Source: Brevibacterium paucivorans (GTDB lineage Bacteria > Actinomycetota > Actinomycetes > Actinomycetales > Brevibacteriaceae). From it: a stretch of DNA of 64,000 nucleotides. The DNA lies in contig NZ_JAFBCP010000001.1 in the NCBI RefSeq assembly GCF_016907735.1, positions 434,001 to 498,000 on the forward strand, read 5' to 3'. Position numbers and translations under genes: made by a program. The notes beneath the pieces are model-generated. The model was not told the origin of the DNA, did not search any database, and saw only the letters and a list, made by a program, of their open reading frames with translations. This document shows, piece by piece, positions 35,501 through 45,919 of the stretch (its first letter is position 1; every line of letters begins with the position of its first letter).

Positions 35501-37390
35501 AGATTCGGGAACGTCCTGTGGGAATTCCAGACCAAAGTCGTAAATGTACCTGCTGGTCCCGTCGGCAAGTTCCAGGTGGTACGGACGCTCATCAACGACC
35601 TCGGCACCCAAGTTAGCCATGTACGGCAAGATGTCACTCAAGTTGGCTGGCTCAAAGCGGTAAAGCGCCAGTCGAATGCGACGGCCGGACGAGCCTTTCG
35701 CACGCGTGACGTGTACATACGGCGTTTCGTCGCTCTCCATGGATTCGAAACGCTGAACGTCGGCAACCGCGTCGTGCGGAGTGAAATCGTCCTGGTAGGA
35801 CGGTGGGAAAGCCTGACCCCACAGCCCTCCACGTTGCGCTACGGCGTGGCTCAAACGCTCTGACGATGGCGACAAGAATTCGTGTACATCTTCATTCCAC
35901 GAACGCAAGGCGCCACGGATCCGATTCGATACCTGAGCTGGCGGAATGTCCGGCAGCAAGTCCTTGGGGTTGACACGCACAACGAAGTGCAAGCGCGCAA
36001 GGGCCGAATCAGAGAGCAACACGTCAAAGTCGACACTGCTAGCCCGGTACAGTTCGCGAAGCACGTTTTCAACGCGAGTCCGAGACGCCGTGTCGTACAA
36101 GTCTCGTGGAACATAGACCAGGATGGACACGTAACGCTCGTAGGTGTCCCGACGCATAAACACAGAAGCTTCGCGCTTTTCCTGCAGGTTGACCACCGAC
36201 ATGGCAATGTCGAGGATCTCTTCTTTGTCAGCGTGGAACATGTCGTCACGCGGATACGTTTCAAGAATCGACACCAGCTCGTCACCGGAATGGGTGTTGC
36301 GTGAAATGCCGGATTCGCGCAGGATCCATTCACACTTTTCGCGCACGACTGGGATGGTCAGGACTGATGCCGTGTACATTGACGACGTGTACAGACCCAC
36401 GAAACGGCGTTCACCGATGATGCGACCGTTTTCGTCGAACATTTTGATTCCCAGGTAGTCCAGGAATCCGCGACGAATCAGTTTGGAGCGTGAGTTCGCC
36501 TTTGTGAGCACCAGGACGTGACGGTCCGAGGCGTGTGACGCGACCGCGCGCGACAGTGGCGACGCTTTTGGCTCACGCAGAGCGCTAATACCCCGGGCGG
36601 TTCCGGGAACCGGCTCAAGAGAGGTGGTTTCGCCGTTGTTTTCCAAGTGGTACTCGCGATAGCCCATGAACGCGAAGCGCCCGTCCAACCAGTCCAGAAG
36701 GTCGGCGGCTTGAGCAGCTTCCGAACGCAGGTCGATACCCGGAGGCTGGTTGCGCAACTCTGCTGCAATCTCTTTGGCTTTGGCTGCCATGTCATCGCGA
36801 TCGCGGTCTGCTGCCTCAACGAACTCGAGTGTCTGCGAAATCTTTTCGCGCAACGCACCGAACTCGGATTCCGGGATCGCATCAATTTCGATGTGGGTCC
36901 AGGACTCCAGTGCTTCGTCTTCTTTAGTGACGTCGGCGCTGATGATGGGAAGGACCGAGGTCGTTGTCTGGGTGGTGTGTGCCGCCCCTTGGGGCGCGAT
37001 GATGCGGATGTCTTCACCCGACCGTGACGTGATGACCTGCGGGTGGTGAACTGCCCGCAGGGCGTACCCCTCTCCTGTAAGGTCCGAGGTCAGTGACGAC
37101 AACAGGTAGCGCATGTCACGGACGACGATGTCAATAACGGTGCGGCTACCGGAGTAGTCAGGGTCAGAGGACTCTGGGTTGTGAATGTCGATGACCGCTT
37201 GTTCACCGGTGTACTGTGCGGCTACTTCCCAGTGACGGACAGCTACGGCAGCGAGGGTTTTAGCCCCGTAGGTTTCGAAGTCCGAAGAAGCAATGCGCGG
37301 GTAGTAGGTTTCAAGCAGATTGGCGGGCGGGGTGTGCCCTGTCAATGAGTGCCATTCCTGGGCGATCTCGGCCGGGTAGACCTCGGTCAC
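32504..37390 (-). CDS. gdh: NAD-specific glutamate dehydrogenase, large (GDH2/180K) type
   Basis: A 1628-residue NAD-GDH that oxidises glutamate to 2-oxoglutarate. GTG 37390 is chosen because AGAGGTG precedes it; ATG 37429 lacks any ribosome-binding site. The N-terminal half carries ACT-like regulatory segments (for example the repeated YVHVTRAKGSSGRR and SILVYVPRDLYDT blocks). The catalytic core near residues 800-1130 has LRFGRVARGGLRWSDR, KNALIVPTGAKGGFYPK, the DKGTARFSDVANKIA block and GIGDMSGDVFGNGML. A helical C-terminal domain follows. The enzyme is normally allosteric; in mycobacteria it is controlled by GarA. Confidence 0.95.
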   Translation of the reverse strand: MTEVYPAEIAQEWHSLTGHTPPANLLETYYPRIASSDFETYGAKTLAAVAVRHWEVAAQYTGEQAVIDIHNPESSDPDYSGSRTVIDIVVRDMRYLLSSLTSDLTGEGYALRAVHHPQVITSRSGEDIRIIAPQGAAHTTQTTTSVLPIISADVTKEDEALESWTHIEIDAIPESEFGALREKISQTLEFVEAADRDRDDMAAKAKEIAAELRNQPPGIDLRSEAAQAADLLDWLDGRFAFMGYREYHLENNGETTSLEPVPGTARGISALREPKASPLSRAVASHASDRHVLVLTKANSRSKLIRRGFLDYLGIKMFDENGRIIGERRFVGLYTSSMYTASVLTIPVVREKCEWILRESGISRNTHSGDELVSILETYPRDDMFHADKEEILDIAMSVVNLQEKREASVFMRRDTYERYVSILVYVPRDLYDTASRTRVENVLRELYRASSVDFDVLLSDSALARLHFVVRVNPKDLLPDIPPAQVSNRIRGALRSWNEDVHEFLSPSSERLSHAVAQRGGLWGQAFPPSYQDDFTPHDAVADVQRFESMESDETPYVHVTRAKGSSGRRIRLALYRFEPANLSDILPYMANLGAEVVDERPYHLELADGTSRYIYDFGLEFPQDVPESDFERFEDAFKAGWQGKREHGRMDKLIVAGLSWQDVALLRGFSHYLRQSGFSLSEKNMGDVYSSHPEISRLLVELFNVKFDPDFTGDRESAVESKTEEIFEALAQVSSLDADRILRATAEVIAATVRTNVFQRDENGQPRRANVFKIKPELLEFSPKPRPALEMFVYSPEVEGVHLRFGRVARGGLRWSDRRDDFRTEVLGLVKAQMVKNALIVPTGAKGGFYPKRLPDPALDREAWGAAGQAAYEVFINALLDVTDNLVVEDGQQKTVYPERTVRYDEDDTYLVVAADKGTARFSDVANKIAVDRGFWLQDAFASGGSTGYDHKAMAITSRGAWKSVERHFRELGVNTATDDFTAVGIGDMSGDVFGNGMLRSEHIRLVAAFDHRDIFIDPYPDAATSYQERKRLFELPRSSWQDYNRDLISAGGGVFSRSAKSIEVSPEAAEALGMRAGSYTAPELIRAILCAPVDLVYNGGIGTYIKSQDETHAQVGDKANDSVRVNGADLRARVVGEGGNLGVTQLGRIEAALNGQKINTDAVDNSAGVDSSDHEVNIKLLLSTLIEHGHFPADERVNVLESMTGEVADLVLSNNYTQNAAMGEARSNSLRLNGTLSRMMKYLESHQHLDRAVEFLPTSKELNKRVSERGVGLTSPELAVLLAYVKMNAADAILESDVPDEPFMKKHVLQYFPQTLTEKYGDQLTAHPLFREIATARLVNRMVDRGGLTYIFRLVEETGASIPHIARVFTTVSEVFDLEEHFQEIFALDNKVDTDTQVALQNNYIRLLDRASRWFVNQAPDFFVVEDEIERYRPTITELRPQLPTLVRGGDRDKLEGRVGDFVRRGVPTDLSYRAAGMLDEYALLTVAQLAATSETDADEVAEIYFGVTELIHGVKILENIGALDRSSRWTALARGALRDDYYQAAAAIVDAVLSSTQSDKVTAQDRSDDRLAQWQVHNETSLRKVRETADEVLSLEHVDQAPLSVLLRMIRSLVRSTVYQSQLD

Positions 37391-37527
37391 TTTTTCACCT
37401 CTTATGTAGGGTTGTTTCCACTTGTTCATCCTTGAACTTGTTTCTACCTTACGCCGAATGTGTGTCTGGTTCGAAGTATTCAGCCGGGTCTTCGTCAGAA
37501 ATAACTCTGACGTGCAACACTTGCATC

Positions 37528-37992
37528 ATGAAGTCCTTTCGCATGCAACAAAACTACGACCGCTCGCCTGAAAAACTCCTCGAAATACTCGCCTCTGAGG
37601 AGTTCTGGAAAGAGAAGGATTTCGAGTTCACTCGCGAAGGTGACGCGAACTCGGGTTGGCATATACGTGTGTCGAGTCCCGTGAACAAGGACCAGGTTCC
37701 TTCTCAGTTTTCGCAGTTCGTTACGCCCGGACTGCGTATTAAACATGAAGCTCAAGTCCCGGTTGCACAAGACAGTGGCGGAACCGTCACGTACAAGGCA
37801 CATGCACCCGGCGCCCCTGCCACGGTAGAAGCCGATATCGCCGTTGAAGGCAAGGACGGTTCGTCGACCGTCACGGTCGATGCCACGCTGTCAATCAAAG
37901 TCCCGTTCGTGGGCTCCATGCTCGAAGGAAAAGCTGAACCCACCGCCCGCAAACTACTTCGACGTCAGCTCGATAAGCTCGCCAAACTCTGA
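37528..37992 (+). CDS. DUF2505 protein (START-like fold)
   Basis: A 154-residue protein from ATG 37528 (MKSFRMQQNYDRSPEKLLEIL). It matches DUF2505, an actinobacterial family with a polyketide cyclase/START-like fold: FWKEKDFEFTR, VTPGLRIKHEAQVP and a C-terminal VPFVGSMLEGKAEPTARKLLRRQ amphipathic helix. Function unknown. Its 3' end overlaps the convergent DUF6912 gene by 39 bases. Confidence 0.82.
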   Translation: MKSFRMQQNYDRSPEKLLEILASEEFWKEKDFEFTREGDANSGWHIRVSSPVNKDQVPSQFSQFVTPGLRIKHEAQVPVAQDSGGTVTYKAHAPGAPATVEADIAVEGKDGSSTVTVDATLSIKVPFVGSMLEGKAEPTARKLLRRQLDKLAKL

Positions 37993-38394
37993 AGCGTCGT
38001 ACCACACCAGCGACGCTTCGCGCAGAACAGCCAAGTTGTTTTGAGCGCCGTCGGTGAGCCGACCCAGCTCATCCGGGTCGTCGATGTGGGCGCTCACGAC
38101 TTTGGTCGGATCGAACTGTGCCGGTTCAAACGCCAACACGTCTCCCCCGGCCTCGGTTGTGTTCGTGGGTGCGGGGATGTCGGCGGCTAGGACCACGCGC
38201 CCTTCGCCGGTGCGTGCTGCTTCTTCTTCCAAGGCCGCTGCCGCATAGGCCATGGCGAGCCATTCGACTTCGTCGAGCGCGTCGCCTTTGAGTCCGTGGG
38301 TGCGCGGGTGTGGGGTAAATCCGATCGAGGGTGTGATGTTGGGCCAAGAGTGGAATTCGGACACTGTCAGTGGGAAGTACGCTCGAACGCTCAT
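37954..38394 (-). CDS. DUF6912-like hypothetical protein
   Basis: A 146-residue soluble protein: MSVRAYFPLTVSEF, GDALDEVEWLAMAYAAAALEEEA, then VVLAADIP and LVWYDASEFGELIEL. It looks like the actinobacterial DUF6912 family; function unknown. The start ATGA-overlaps the stop of the CpaE-like gene, forming a three-gene operon SAF - CpaE-like - DUF6912. Confidence 0.72.
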   Translation of the reverse strand: MSVRAYFPLTVSEFHSWPNITPSIGFTPHPRTHGLKGDALDEVEWLAMAYAAAALEEEAARTGEGRVVLAADIPAPTNTTEAGGDVLAFEPAQFDPTKVVSAHIDDPDELGRLTDGAQNNLAVLREASLVWYDASEFGELIELTSK

Positions 38395-39605
38395 ACTGTC
38401 ATCTTCCGCTTTCGGCGCCGTGCGCGCGAAGGTTCCGCTCGGCGTGGCGCAAACCGCTCGCTAAGTTCTGTGATGGCTAGGGAAAAGGGCGCCCGAGGTG
38501 TCAGTTCCGTGACCGTGCGTCCGGCAAGTACCGCTCGGTCGACGTCTTTGAGGGATTCGGGAATGAAAACTGGGTCGTTGACATGCGTAAACTTGGCAAG
38601 TGTGGCCGAAATCGTCTTCTCTGGTGCCTGCCCAACTGCGCTTGCCCGCACCCGGTTGATCACGGTGGTGAAATCGGGCAGGTTGCGGATGCGGTCGGTA
38701 TCGAGAAGCTCAACGAGACGCTTGAGCCCCATGGGATCCCCTGTCCCCACAACAGCCGTGTGGTCTGCGCTGTTCAACACGACTCGAGTTGCGCTGTGCC
38801 GGTCATAAAACGGGTCGGCAAAATCGTCGTCGGGGTCGATCCGGTCGGCAACATCCACCACGATCCAGGTGTAGTGGGAGCGCAAGGCTTGTAACACCTC
38901 GGCCAGATGCGCCGGTTTCACTTCCGGCCACCGCATTGCCCGCGACAGACCTGTCACAACATGGAAGCGCGGCTCGATCACTGTGACGGACTCTTCAATG
39001 GTGTTCGCGGTAAGACCCTCGACATGTCGACACAGGGTAACCAGTTGAGGAGTGTCCGACAAGACCCCTAAAAGCGCGGCTTGAACAGAGTTCACGGTGT
39101 CGGCGTCGACAAGAACCGTGGAATCCTGCTGTGAGAGCGCATGAGCCAGATTCGCTGCGACGGTTGAGCGTCCCGGCGCTGAACCAGTCCCCCACACGGC
39201 AATGATTTTCCCGTTCGCTTTGTTGGAAGGCACTGGGGCGAAATCCGGTTTGGGTGGGGCTTTCACGGATGCCGATACACGACGGAGCGCCGCAGCAAGT
39301 TCATTGGGCGATGCCCATGGCGACACGTGTTCGTCCACATCCCACGCTGTGACAGCCGATTCGGCCTCGCCAAACCCCAGGACTTTTCCGGAGTTTCCGC
39401 GCACTCTGCGGACGAGCTCACGGTCGGCGCCTGTGAAGTATTCGCCCAGAATTACCACGTCGCCCGTTCCCGCAACAACGGCAGCAAGAAGCTCAGTTTC
39501 ATCCGCGGGTCTCGCCTGAACTGAGACCCCGTCCAAATCGTTGAGCACGGAGACGAGTTGCGCTTCAAACTCCACGTCTACCGCCACAATGACGTTGATG
39601 GTCAT
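38391..39605 (-). CDS. CpaE-like MinD/ParA-family ATPase
   Basis: A 404-residue protein. An N-terminal receiver-like domain (about 1-115, with VVILGEYFTGADRELVRRVR but lacking a clear phospho-Asp set) precedes a MinD/ParA ATPase. The deviant Walker A is WGTGSAPGRSTVAANLA, in which the signature Lys of KGGxGKT is replaced; Walker A' is STVLVDADTVNS, and IVVDVADRIDPDDD follows. The tail is very basic. CpaE proteins place Flp/tad pili, but no other tad genes are nearby. Confidence 0.78.
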   Translation of the reverse strand: MTINVIVAVDVEFEAQLVSVLNDLDGVSVQARPADETELLAAVVAGTGDVVILGEYFTGADRELVRRVRGNSGKVLGFGEAESAVTAWDVDEHVSPWASPNELAAALRRVSASVKAPPKPDFAPVPSNKANGKIIAVWGTGSAPGRSTVAANLAHALSQQDSTVLVDADTVNSVQAALLGVLSDTPQLVTLCRHVEGLTANTIEESVTVIEPRFHVVTGLSRAMRWPEVKPAHLAEVLQALRSHYTWIVVDVADRIDPDDDFADPFYDRHSATRVVLNSADHTAVVGTGDPMGLKRLVELLDTDRIRNLPDFTTVINRVRASAVGQAPEKTISATLAKFTHVNDPVFIPESLKDVDRAVLAGRTVTELTPRAPFSLAITELSERFAPRRAEPSRARRRKRKMTV

Positions 39606-40222
39606 GAGGACTCCTTGGGGTACGCCACAATTGACACCCGGTGATCCGTCGCGATGACTTCGAGTACGTGTTCCAGTTTGCCGTTGGGAACAAAGATTTC
39701 GATACGTGTGTCAGCCGTCGATGTGAAGCCACCTTCGTCTCGCCCTACCGCATGCACATGGGCACGTGACAGCACTTCTATGGGTTGGGCTTCGTCGTTC
39801 TTGACATCAGTGGCCCACACGTCGACGAACGCCCCGGTTTGAACTGCTTGGGGAAGGCTACCTGGGATATCCAGGGCAATCACACGGCCATCCAAGTGAG
39901 CCGGATCAACCAAGACCGAGGCGGGCACCAGTTCCCCCGCTGCGACTGCCCCTGTGACGGTCATACCCACTGGTGATGACTGATCTGCGCGCACGTACTT
40001 CTCTTCTGTATCCGGGAGTCGCACTTCCACTGCGGTGAGTGAGTCCTGGTCAATGGTACTACCGGACGCGAGTGGCTTAGACGCCGCCCACACGGTGATG
40101 GTGTCAGCTACGCGAGTGACAACTGCCCATGTGCCTAAGAGAGAAACGATAACGAGGATGATTCCCACAAGCACACGCGGATCACGCATACGTGGAAGGG
40201 TAAACCGGGGCGACTCTTTCAT
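39602..40222 (-). CDS. SAF-domain protein (CpaB/RcpC-like)
   Basis: A 206-residue protein with an N-terminal membrane helix (PRVLVGIILVIVSLLGTWAVV) and an SAF domain (ASKPLASGSTIDQDSLTAVEVRLPDTEEKY, GMTVTGAVAAGELVPASVL, VIALDIPGSLPQAVQTGAFVDVWATD). CpaB-like proteins work in pilus assembly at the envelope. The start ATG 40222 follows GGAGAAC. It is first in the operon with the CpaE-like ATPase (ATGA overlap at 39602). Confidence 0.8.
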   Translation of the reverse strand: MKESPRFTLPRMRDPRVLVGIILVIVSLLGTWAVVTRVADTITVWAASKPLASGSTIDQDSLTAVEVRLPDTEEKYVRADQSSPVGMTVTGAVAAGELVPASVLVDPAHLDGRVIALDIPGSLPQAVQTGAFVDVWATDVKNDEAQPIEVLSRAHVHAVGRDEGGFTSTADTRIEIFVPNGKLEHVLEVIATDHRVSIVAYPKESS

Positions 40223-40275
40223 GGTTGTTCTCCGTTGAACTACATGAGGGTGTACAGCACTTTGGTGTCAAATGG

Positions 40276-40297
40276 TAGTATTTGATACTAAATAGTA
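40276..40297. promoter_or_regulatory. overlapping palindromic operator near the HTH gene
   Basis: Three alternating half-sites, TAGTA (40276-40280), TACTA (40286-40290) and TAGTA (40293-40297), make two overlapping inverted repeats: TAGTAT-TTG-ATACTA and TACTA-AA-TAGTA. They lie in a strikingly AT-rich spacer (40223-40352) between the SAF gene and the divergent HTH gene. Confidence 0.5.
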
Positions 40298-40352
40298 CTT
40301 CTTTATCTAATTACATTTATTCTACGTACGCTTCACATGAAAGGGAACCCTC

Positions 40353-40565
40353 ATGGCTGTAGAATCTCGTTTTCTACCCTTGACCGATGTCGCGGAAATC
40401 TTGAGCGTTTCGATCGCACAAGCTCGCGCCTTAGTCCGCTCAGGCGAACTTCGCGCGATCAAAGTAGGTGGGCGCGGACAGTGGCGCGTCGAAAAAGGAG
40501 AGCTGGAAGATTACATTCAACGCATGTATCGCCAGACTCAGGAAGAAGTCGAATCGCTCTCATAG
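40353..40565 (+). CDS. small helix-turn-helix (excisionase/HTH_17-like) protein
   Basis: A 70-residue protein that is almost entirely a MerR-like HTH_17 domain: FLPLTDVAEILSVSIAQARALVRSGELRAIKVGGRGQWRVEKGELEDYIQRMY. Such short proteins are widespread in actinobacteria and often annotated as excisionase-like; here there is no integrase or phage gene, so it is more likely a core regulator. ATG 40353 has GAAAGGGA upstream. The palindromes at 40276-40297 may be its own operator. Confidence 0.85.
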   Translation: MAVESRFLPLTDVAEILSVSIAQARALVRSGELRAIKVGGRGQWRVEKGELEDYIQRMYRQTQEEVESLS

Positions 40566-40569
40566 CCCA

Positions 40570-41073
40570 CTATTCGGGAAGTGCCCATACGGCGTGAATC
40601 CCCGAAAGCGGCACAACATCGAATTCTCTGCCTGAACGCAACTGCACATAGTCGCTCCCCACGGCGTCGATACTCCCCTCGGTGAAACCACCAGCAAACT
40701 CCACCCGCACGGGAATTCGCTCTCGAGCCCAAGCGCGTAGAACTGACATCGGGCTCATCATCCCTGGCTCACTATGTACGCGCGACGTCATTCGCACCAG
40801 CTCCACATGAGCGAGCATGACCAAGACGGTGCGTGACTCTTGCGACAACACGACCCACGATTTACCACATCTGTCGACGACCCCTCCGATGCCACGCTTT
40901 TCCACCCACAGCGTGACTGCTTTGCCTTGCGCACCCGAAAGTCTTTCCGCCAGGCTTCGCTCAGCGAACGCTTCTTCTACCAGATCGGCCTGCTGCCCCA
41001 TGCGCTCATGCGCATCACTGGCATCGACCTGCGCCGCCATGTCGTCGAAAAGCTGATCCCACCGATCTGTCAT
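40570..41073 (-). CDS. conserved hypothetical protein, LSm-like features
   Basis: A 167-residue protein of unknown function. The N terminus is acidic and helical (WDQLFDDMAAQVDASDAHERM, DLVEEAFAERSLAERL). The rest reads as two small beta-barrel-like repeats, GKAVTLWVEKRGIGGVVDRCGKSWVVLSQESRTVLVMLAHVELV and IPVRVEFAGGFTEGSIDAVGSDYVQLRSGREFDVVPLSGIHAVW, reminiscent of LSm/SH3-like folds. This is inference from pattern only. It ends 4 bases from the stop of the convergent HTH gene. Confidence 0.65.
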   Translation of the reverse strand: MTDRWDQLFDDMAAQVDASDAHERMGQQADLVEEAFAERSLAERLSGAQGKAVTLWVEKRGIGGVVDRCGKSWVVLSQESRTVLVMLAHVELVRMTSRVHSEPGMMSPMSVLRAWARERIPVRVEFAGGFTEGSIDAVGSDYVQLRSGREFDVVPLSGIHAVWALPE

Positions 41074-41116
41074 ACCGTCATACTGCCATACTCTTATAAT
41101 CCTTATTCGAACATTA

Positions 41117-41170
41117 TTGACTTTTAATTACCTTCCATGGGTATAGTTAATTATTGATGTTTCAAGGAGG
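41117..41170 (+). promoter_or_regulatory. promoter and ribosome-binding site of the LysM gene
   Basis: TTGACT (41117-41122) and TATAGT (41142-41147), 19 bases apart, in an AT-rich spacer, followed by a perfect AAGGAGG at 41164-41170 before ATG 41175. Confidence 0.5.
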
Positions 41171-41174
41171 AAAC

Positions 41175-41939
41175 ATGCTTCATCGAATAATCGGAGTCTC
41201 AGCGGCTCACGCAGCTCTCTGTTTCATGGCAGCCGTCTGGCACCAGCACGCTCTAGACGCGATTCAGTCAGGTGACGTGAGCATGATGCTCATCGCTGCC
41301 TGCGTGTGCTTAGCAATCGTTGCGGGTATCCGGCTTCAGCTTGCCGTCTTCACCGTGGTCATCGCTTCATGCGTTCGCCGGTTCGCGCCAAGTTTGGGCC
41401 ACACCCTTTCGCAACTTGCGATCTGGCTGGCACCTTCGCACTTTAAGAAAGGCATCGCTGTTGCTGTAGGACTCGTCATCGCAAGTGCAACACATGCCAC
41501 CGCGGCACCTATGTGGCCCACAAGCGCCCCATCTTCACCTGTCGCTGAGGCACCACAACAAGCGACTCCGTCACCGATCTGGCCCACCAGCACCTTGCCG
41601 TCACCGCATGTGGAAACACCCGGACCTGCACTGCCCTCACCTACGTGGCCCACGACCAACTCTGAACGACCTCGGGAAAGTGTGGCACCTGCACAGTCAC
41701 CGTCGCAGCAGAGCGAACCCATACCCAAGGAGAAACCAACACCTAATCAGAACACTGAGCATAAGAAGGAACCAGCGCCCAAGGAGAAGCGCACCTACAC
41801 CGTTCGTAAAGGCGACTCACTGTCGAAAATTGCACAAAAGATGAAAGTCGACCCCGACGCGCTATACAAAGCGAACCGCTCAACAGTAGGCAAGAACCCC
41901 AACTTGATCTTCCCCGGACAGGAACTGATCGTGCCATGA
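41175..41939 (+). CDS. LysM-domain membrane protein with PxWPT repeats
   Basis: A 254-residue protein. Three N-terminal hydrophobic segments (about residues 5-22, 34-62 and 90-112) are followed by a Pro/Ser/Thr-rich linker (about 115-200) with three spaced WPT repeats (APMWPTS, SPIWPTS, SPTWPTT), then a Lys/Glu/Pro linker with duplicated EPxPKEK. A C-terminal LysM domain (TYTVRKGDSLSKIAQKMKVDPDALYKANRSTV to FPGQELIVP) should bind peptidoglycan. Start ATG 41175 is set by AAGGAGG. The stop overlaps the next gene (ATGA). Confidence 0.85.
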   Translation: MLHRIIGVSAAHAALCFMAAVWHQHALDAIQSGDVSMMLIAACVCLAIVAGIRLQLAVFTVVIASCVRRFAPSLGHTLSQLAIWLAPSHFKKGIAVAVGLVIASATHATAAPMWPTSAPSSPVAEAPQQATPSPIWPTSTLPSPHVETPGPALPSPTWPTTNSERPRESVAPAQSPSQQSEPIPKEKPTPNQNTEHKKEPAPKEKRTYTVRKGDSLSKIAQKMKVDPDALYKANRSTVGKNPNLIFPGQELIVP

Positions 41940-42367
41940 CCGCACAACTCGAAGCGCCCGTTATTCGCAAACCGCACGCGCGCACATCTCACACCAGGCC
42001 CACACCTGCAACACCACGCAAGCCACGCACAGAAACAAGCGGTGTCGACAATGTCGTGACCGCGCTTGCCGTCGCCTGCGTTGAAATCATGCAAGGGCGA
42101 CGCTCTGCTTCAACGCTCGTCAGATGGGCCACTCCAGAACTTATCGACCGCTTACGCACGTTCGCGCAGGTGCGCACCAAACTTGCCCGCACACGCCCTG
42201 CCCCAGCAACCCGCATCTCGCCGGGAGCCGTGAGGGTGTGTCACTTGCGCGCAAACGTGGTTGAAGCAAGCGTCAACATCATGAGCCCAGATCGGCGACG
42301 CGCGGTCGCGTTACGCCTGGAGAGCACCTCCGGACGGTGGATCCTCCACGAGCTCGTCATTGTGTGA
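41936..42367 (+). CDS. Rv3235-family protein
   Basis: A 143-residue basic protein: an Arg/Pro-rich N terminus (about 1-38), then VVTALAVACVEIMQGRRSASTLVRWATPELIDRLRTF and a C-terminal strand-rich part ending SGRWILHELVIV. This matches the small actinobacterial Rv3235/DUF6459 group that sits beside secA. Function unknown. It is coupled to the LysM gene by a four-base overlap. Confidence 0.78.
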   Translation: MTAQLEAPVIRKPHARTSHTRPTPATPRKPRTETSGVDNVVTALAVACVEIMQGRRSASTLVRWATPELIDRLRTFAQVRTKLARTRPAPATRISPGAVRVCHLRANVVEASVNIMSPDRRRAVALRLESTSGRWILHELVIV

Positions 42368-42390
42368 AGCTCACTCGCGTCGAGCTTCAC
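42364..42390. terminator. bidirectional hairpin, Rv3235-like gene/secA
   Basis: GTGAAGCTC (42364-42372) pairs exactly with GAGCTTCAC (42382-42390) around a nine-base loop, between convergent genes. It overlaps the stop codon of the left gene. There is no long T-run. Confidence 0.5.
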
Positions 42391-42405
42391 CGCAACGAGT
42401 ACTGC

Positions 42406-45108
<2,703 letters not shown>

Positions 45109-45191
45109 GATTCTCCTCGACTGGTAGGTGGACGATTTACCGCATGATAAATCCGCGCCTCAGTTTAGCGCGGTTGAACGGTGAACACACA

Positions 45192-45219
45192 ATGTGGCCG
45201 GCTCTCAGGCCGGCCACAT
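45192..45219 (-). terminator. hpf terminator
   Basis: An 11-bp perfect stem (45192-45202 with 45209-45219), loop TCTCAG, 10 bases past the hpf stop and before secA. Confidence 0.7.
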
Positions 45220-45228
45220 GCGCGTTTG

Positions 45229-45891
45229 TTACTCTTCAGTCATTTCAGGGTCCAAGGCGATGACGCCATAGCTCCATCCACGTCGCTTGTAGACCACCGA
45301 TGGCTTCTTGGAGTCCTCATCGATAAAGAGGTAGAAGTCGTGCCCAACCATCTCCATGCGGTTAATCGCTTCATCGAGCGCAACGGGAGTTCCAGCGAAG
45401 GTCTTTTCACGCAAGACCACAGGTGAGTCACCTTCTGACGGGACACGGCCACCCGTGTGGTCAACGTTCTGCTGGTCCTGTTGAGCTTCGCGCTGCTCTG
45501 CTTCACCCTCAGCGGGAATCACAGGGTCAATGACTTCCATTTGCGAAAGAACTTCAGCGGTTGACGCGTTCCGGTGCTTACCCTGGCGCGAAATTTTCTG
45601 GCGGTCCCGTGCGCGACGCAAACGCTCAAGCAGTTTGGCCCACGCAAGGTCCAGGGCAGCGTACTTATCGGATGCCGTGGCTTCTGCGCGCAACACGGGC
45701 CCTTTAGCAATCACCGTAATTTCAACACGCTCAGTGTTTTCTGGCTGGCGCACGTTGGGGTCGTGTGTGAGAACAACTTCAACTCGGAGGGCGCGAGGTG
45801 CGAGCTGTTCAACTTTGGAGACTTTGTCCTCTACATGCGCCCGGAAGCTCTCAGAAAGGGTGACGTTGCGTCCTTTGACTACGATGTCCAC
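45229..45891 (-). CDS. hpf: long-form ribosome hibernation promoting factor
   Basis: A 220-residue long HPF that dimerises 70S ribosomes into 100S particles in stationary phase. The N-terminal S30AE domain is VDIVVKGRNVTLSESFRAHVEDKVSKVEQLAPR to LAWAKLLERLRRARDR; the C-terminal dimerisation domain has VVLREKTFAGTPVALDEAINRMEMVGHDFYLFIDEDS and VVYKRRGWSYGVIAL. GTG 45891 is chosen because AAAGGAGA precedes it; the frame to 46014 overlaps comF. A palindrome lies just upstream. Confidence 0.95.
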   Translation of the reverse strand: MDIVVKGRNVTLSESFRAHVEDKVSKVEQLAPRALRVEVVLTHDPNVRQPENTERVEITVIAKGPVLRAEATASDKYAALDLAWAKLLERLRRARDRQKISRQGKHRNASTAEVLSQMEVIDPVIPAEGEAEQREAQQDQQNVDHTGGRVPSEGDSPVVLREKTFAGTPVALDEAINRMEMVGHDFYLFIDEDSKKPSVVYKRRGWSYGVIALDPEMTEE

Positions 45892-45919
45892 GATGCTCTC
45901 CTTTGCACCTCGAAAACTG

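Noticed and set aside
34706..35863. 385-codon open frame on the plus strand opposite gdh
   Set aside because: Antisense to conserved gdh coding sequence, no ribosome-binding site and no recognisable motifs.
40353..40565. Excisionase of an integrated element
   Set aside because: The protein is HTH_17-like, but no integrase, attachment repeats or phage genes are nearby; the setting is core genome.
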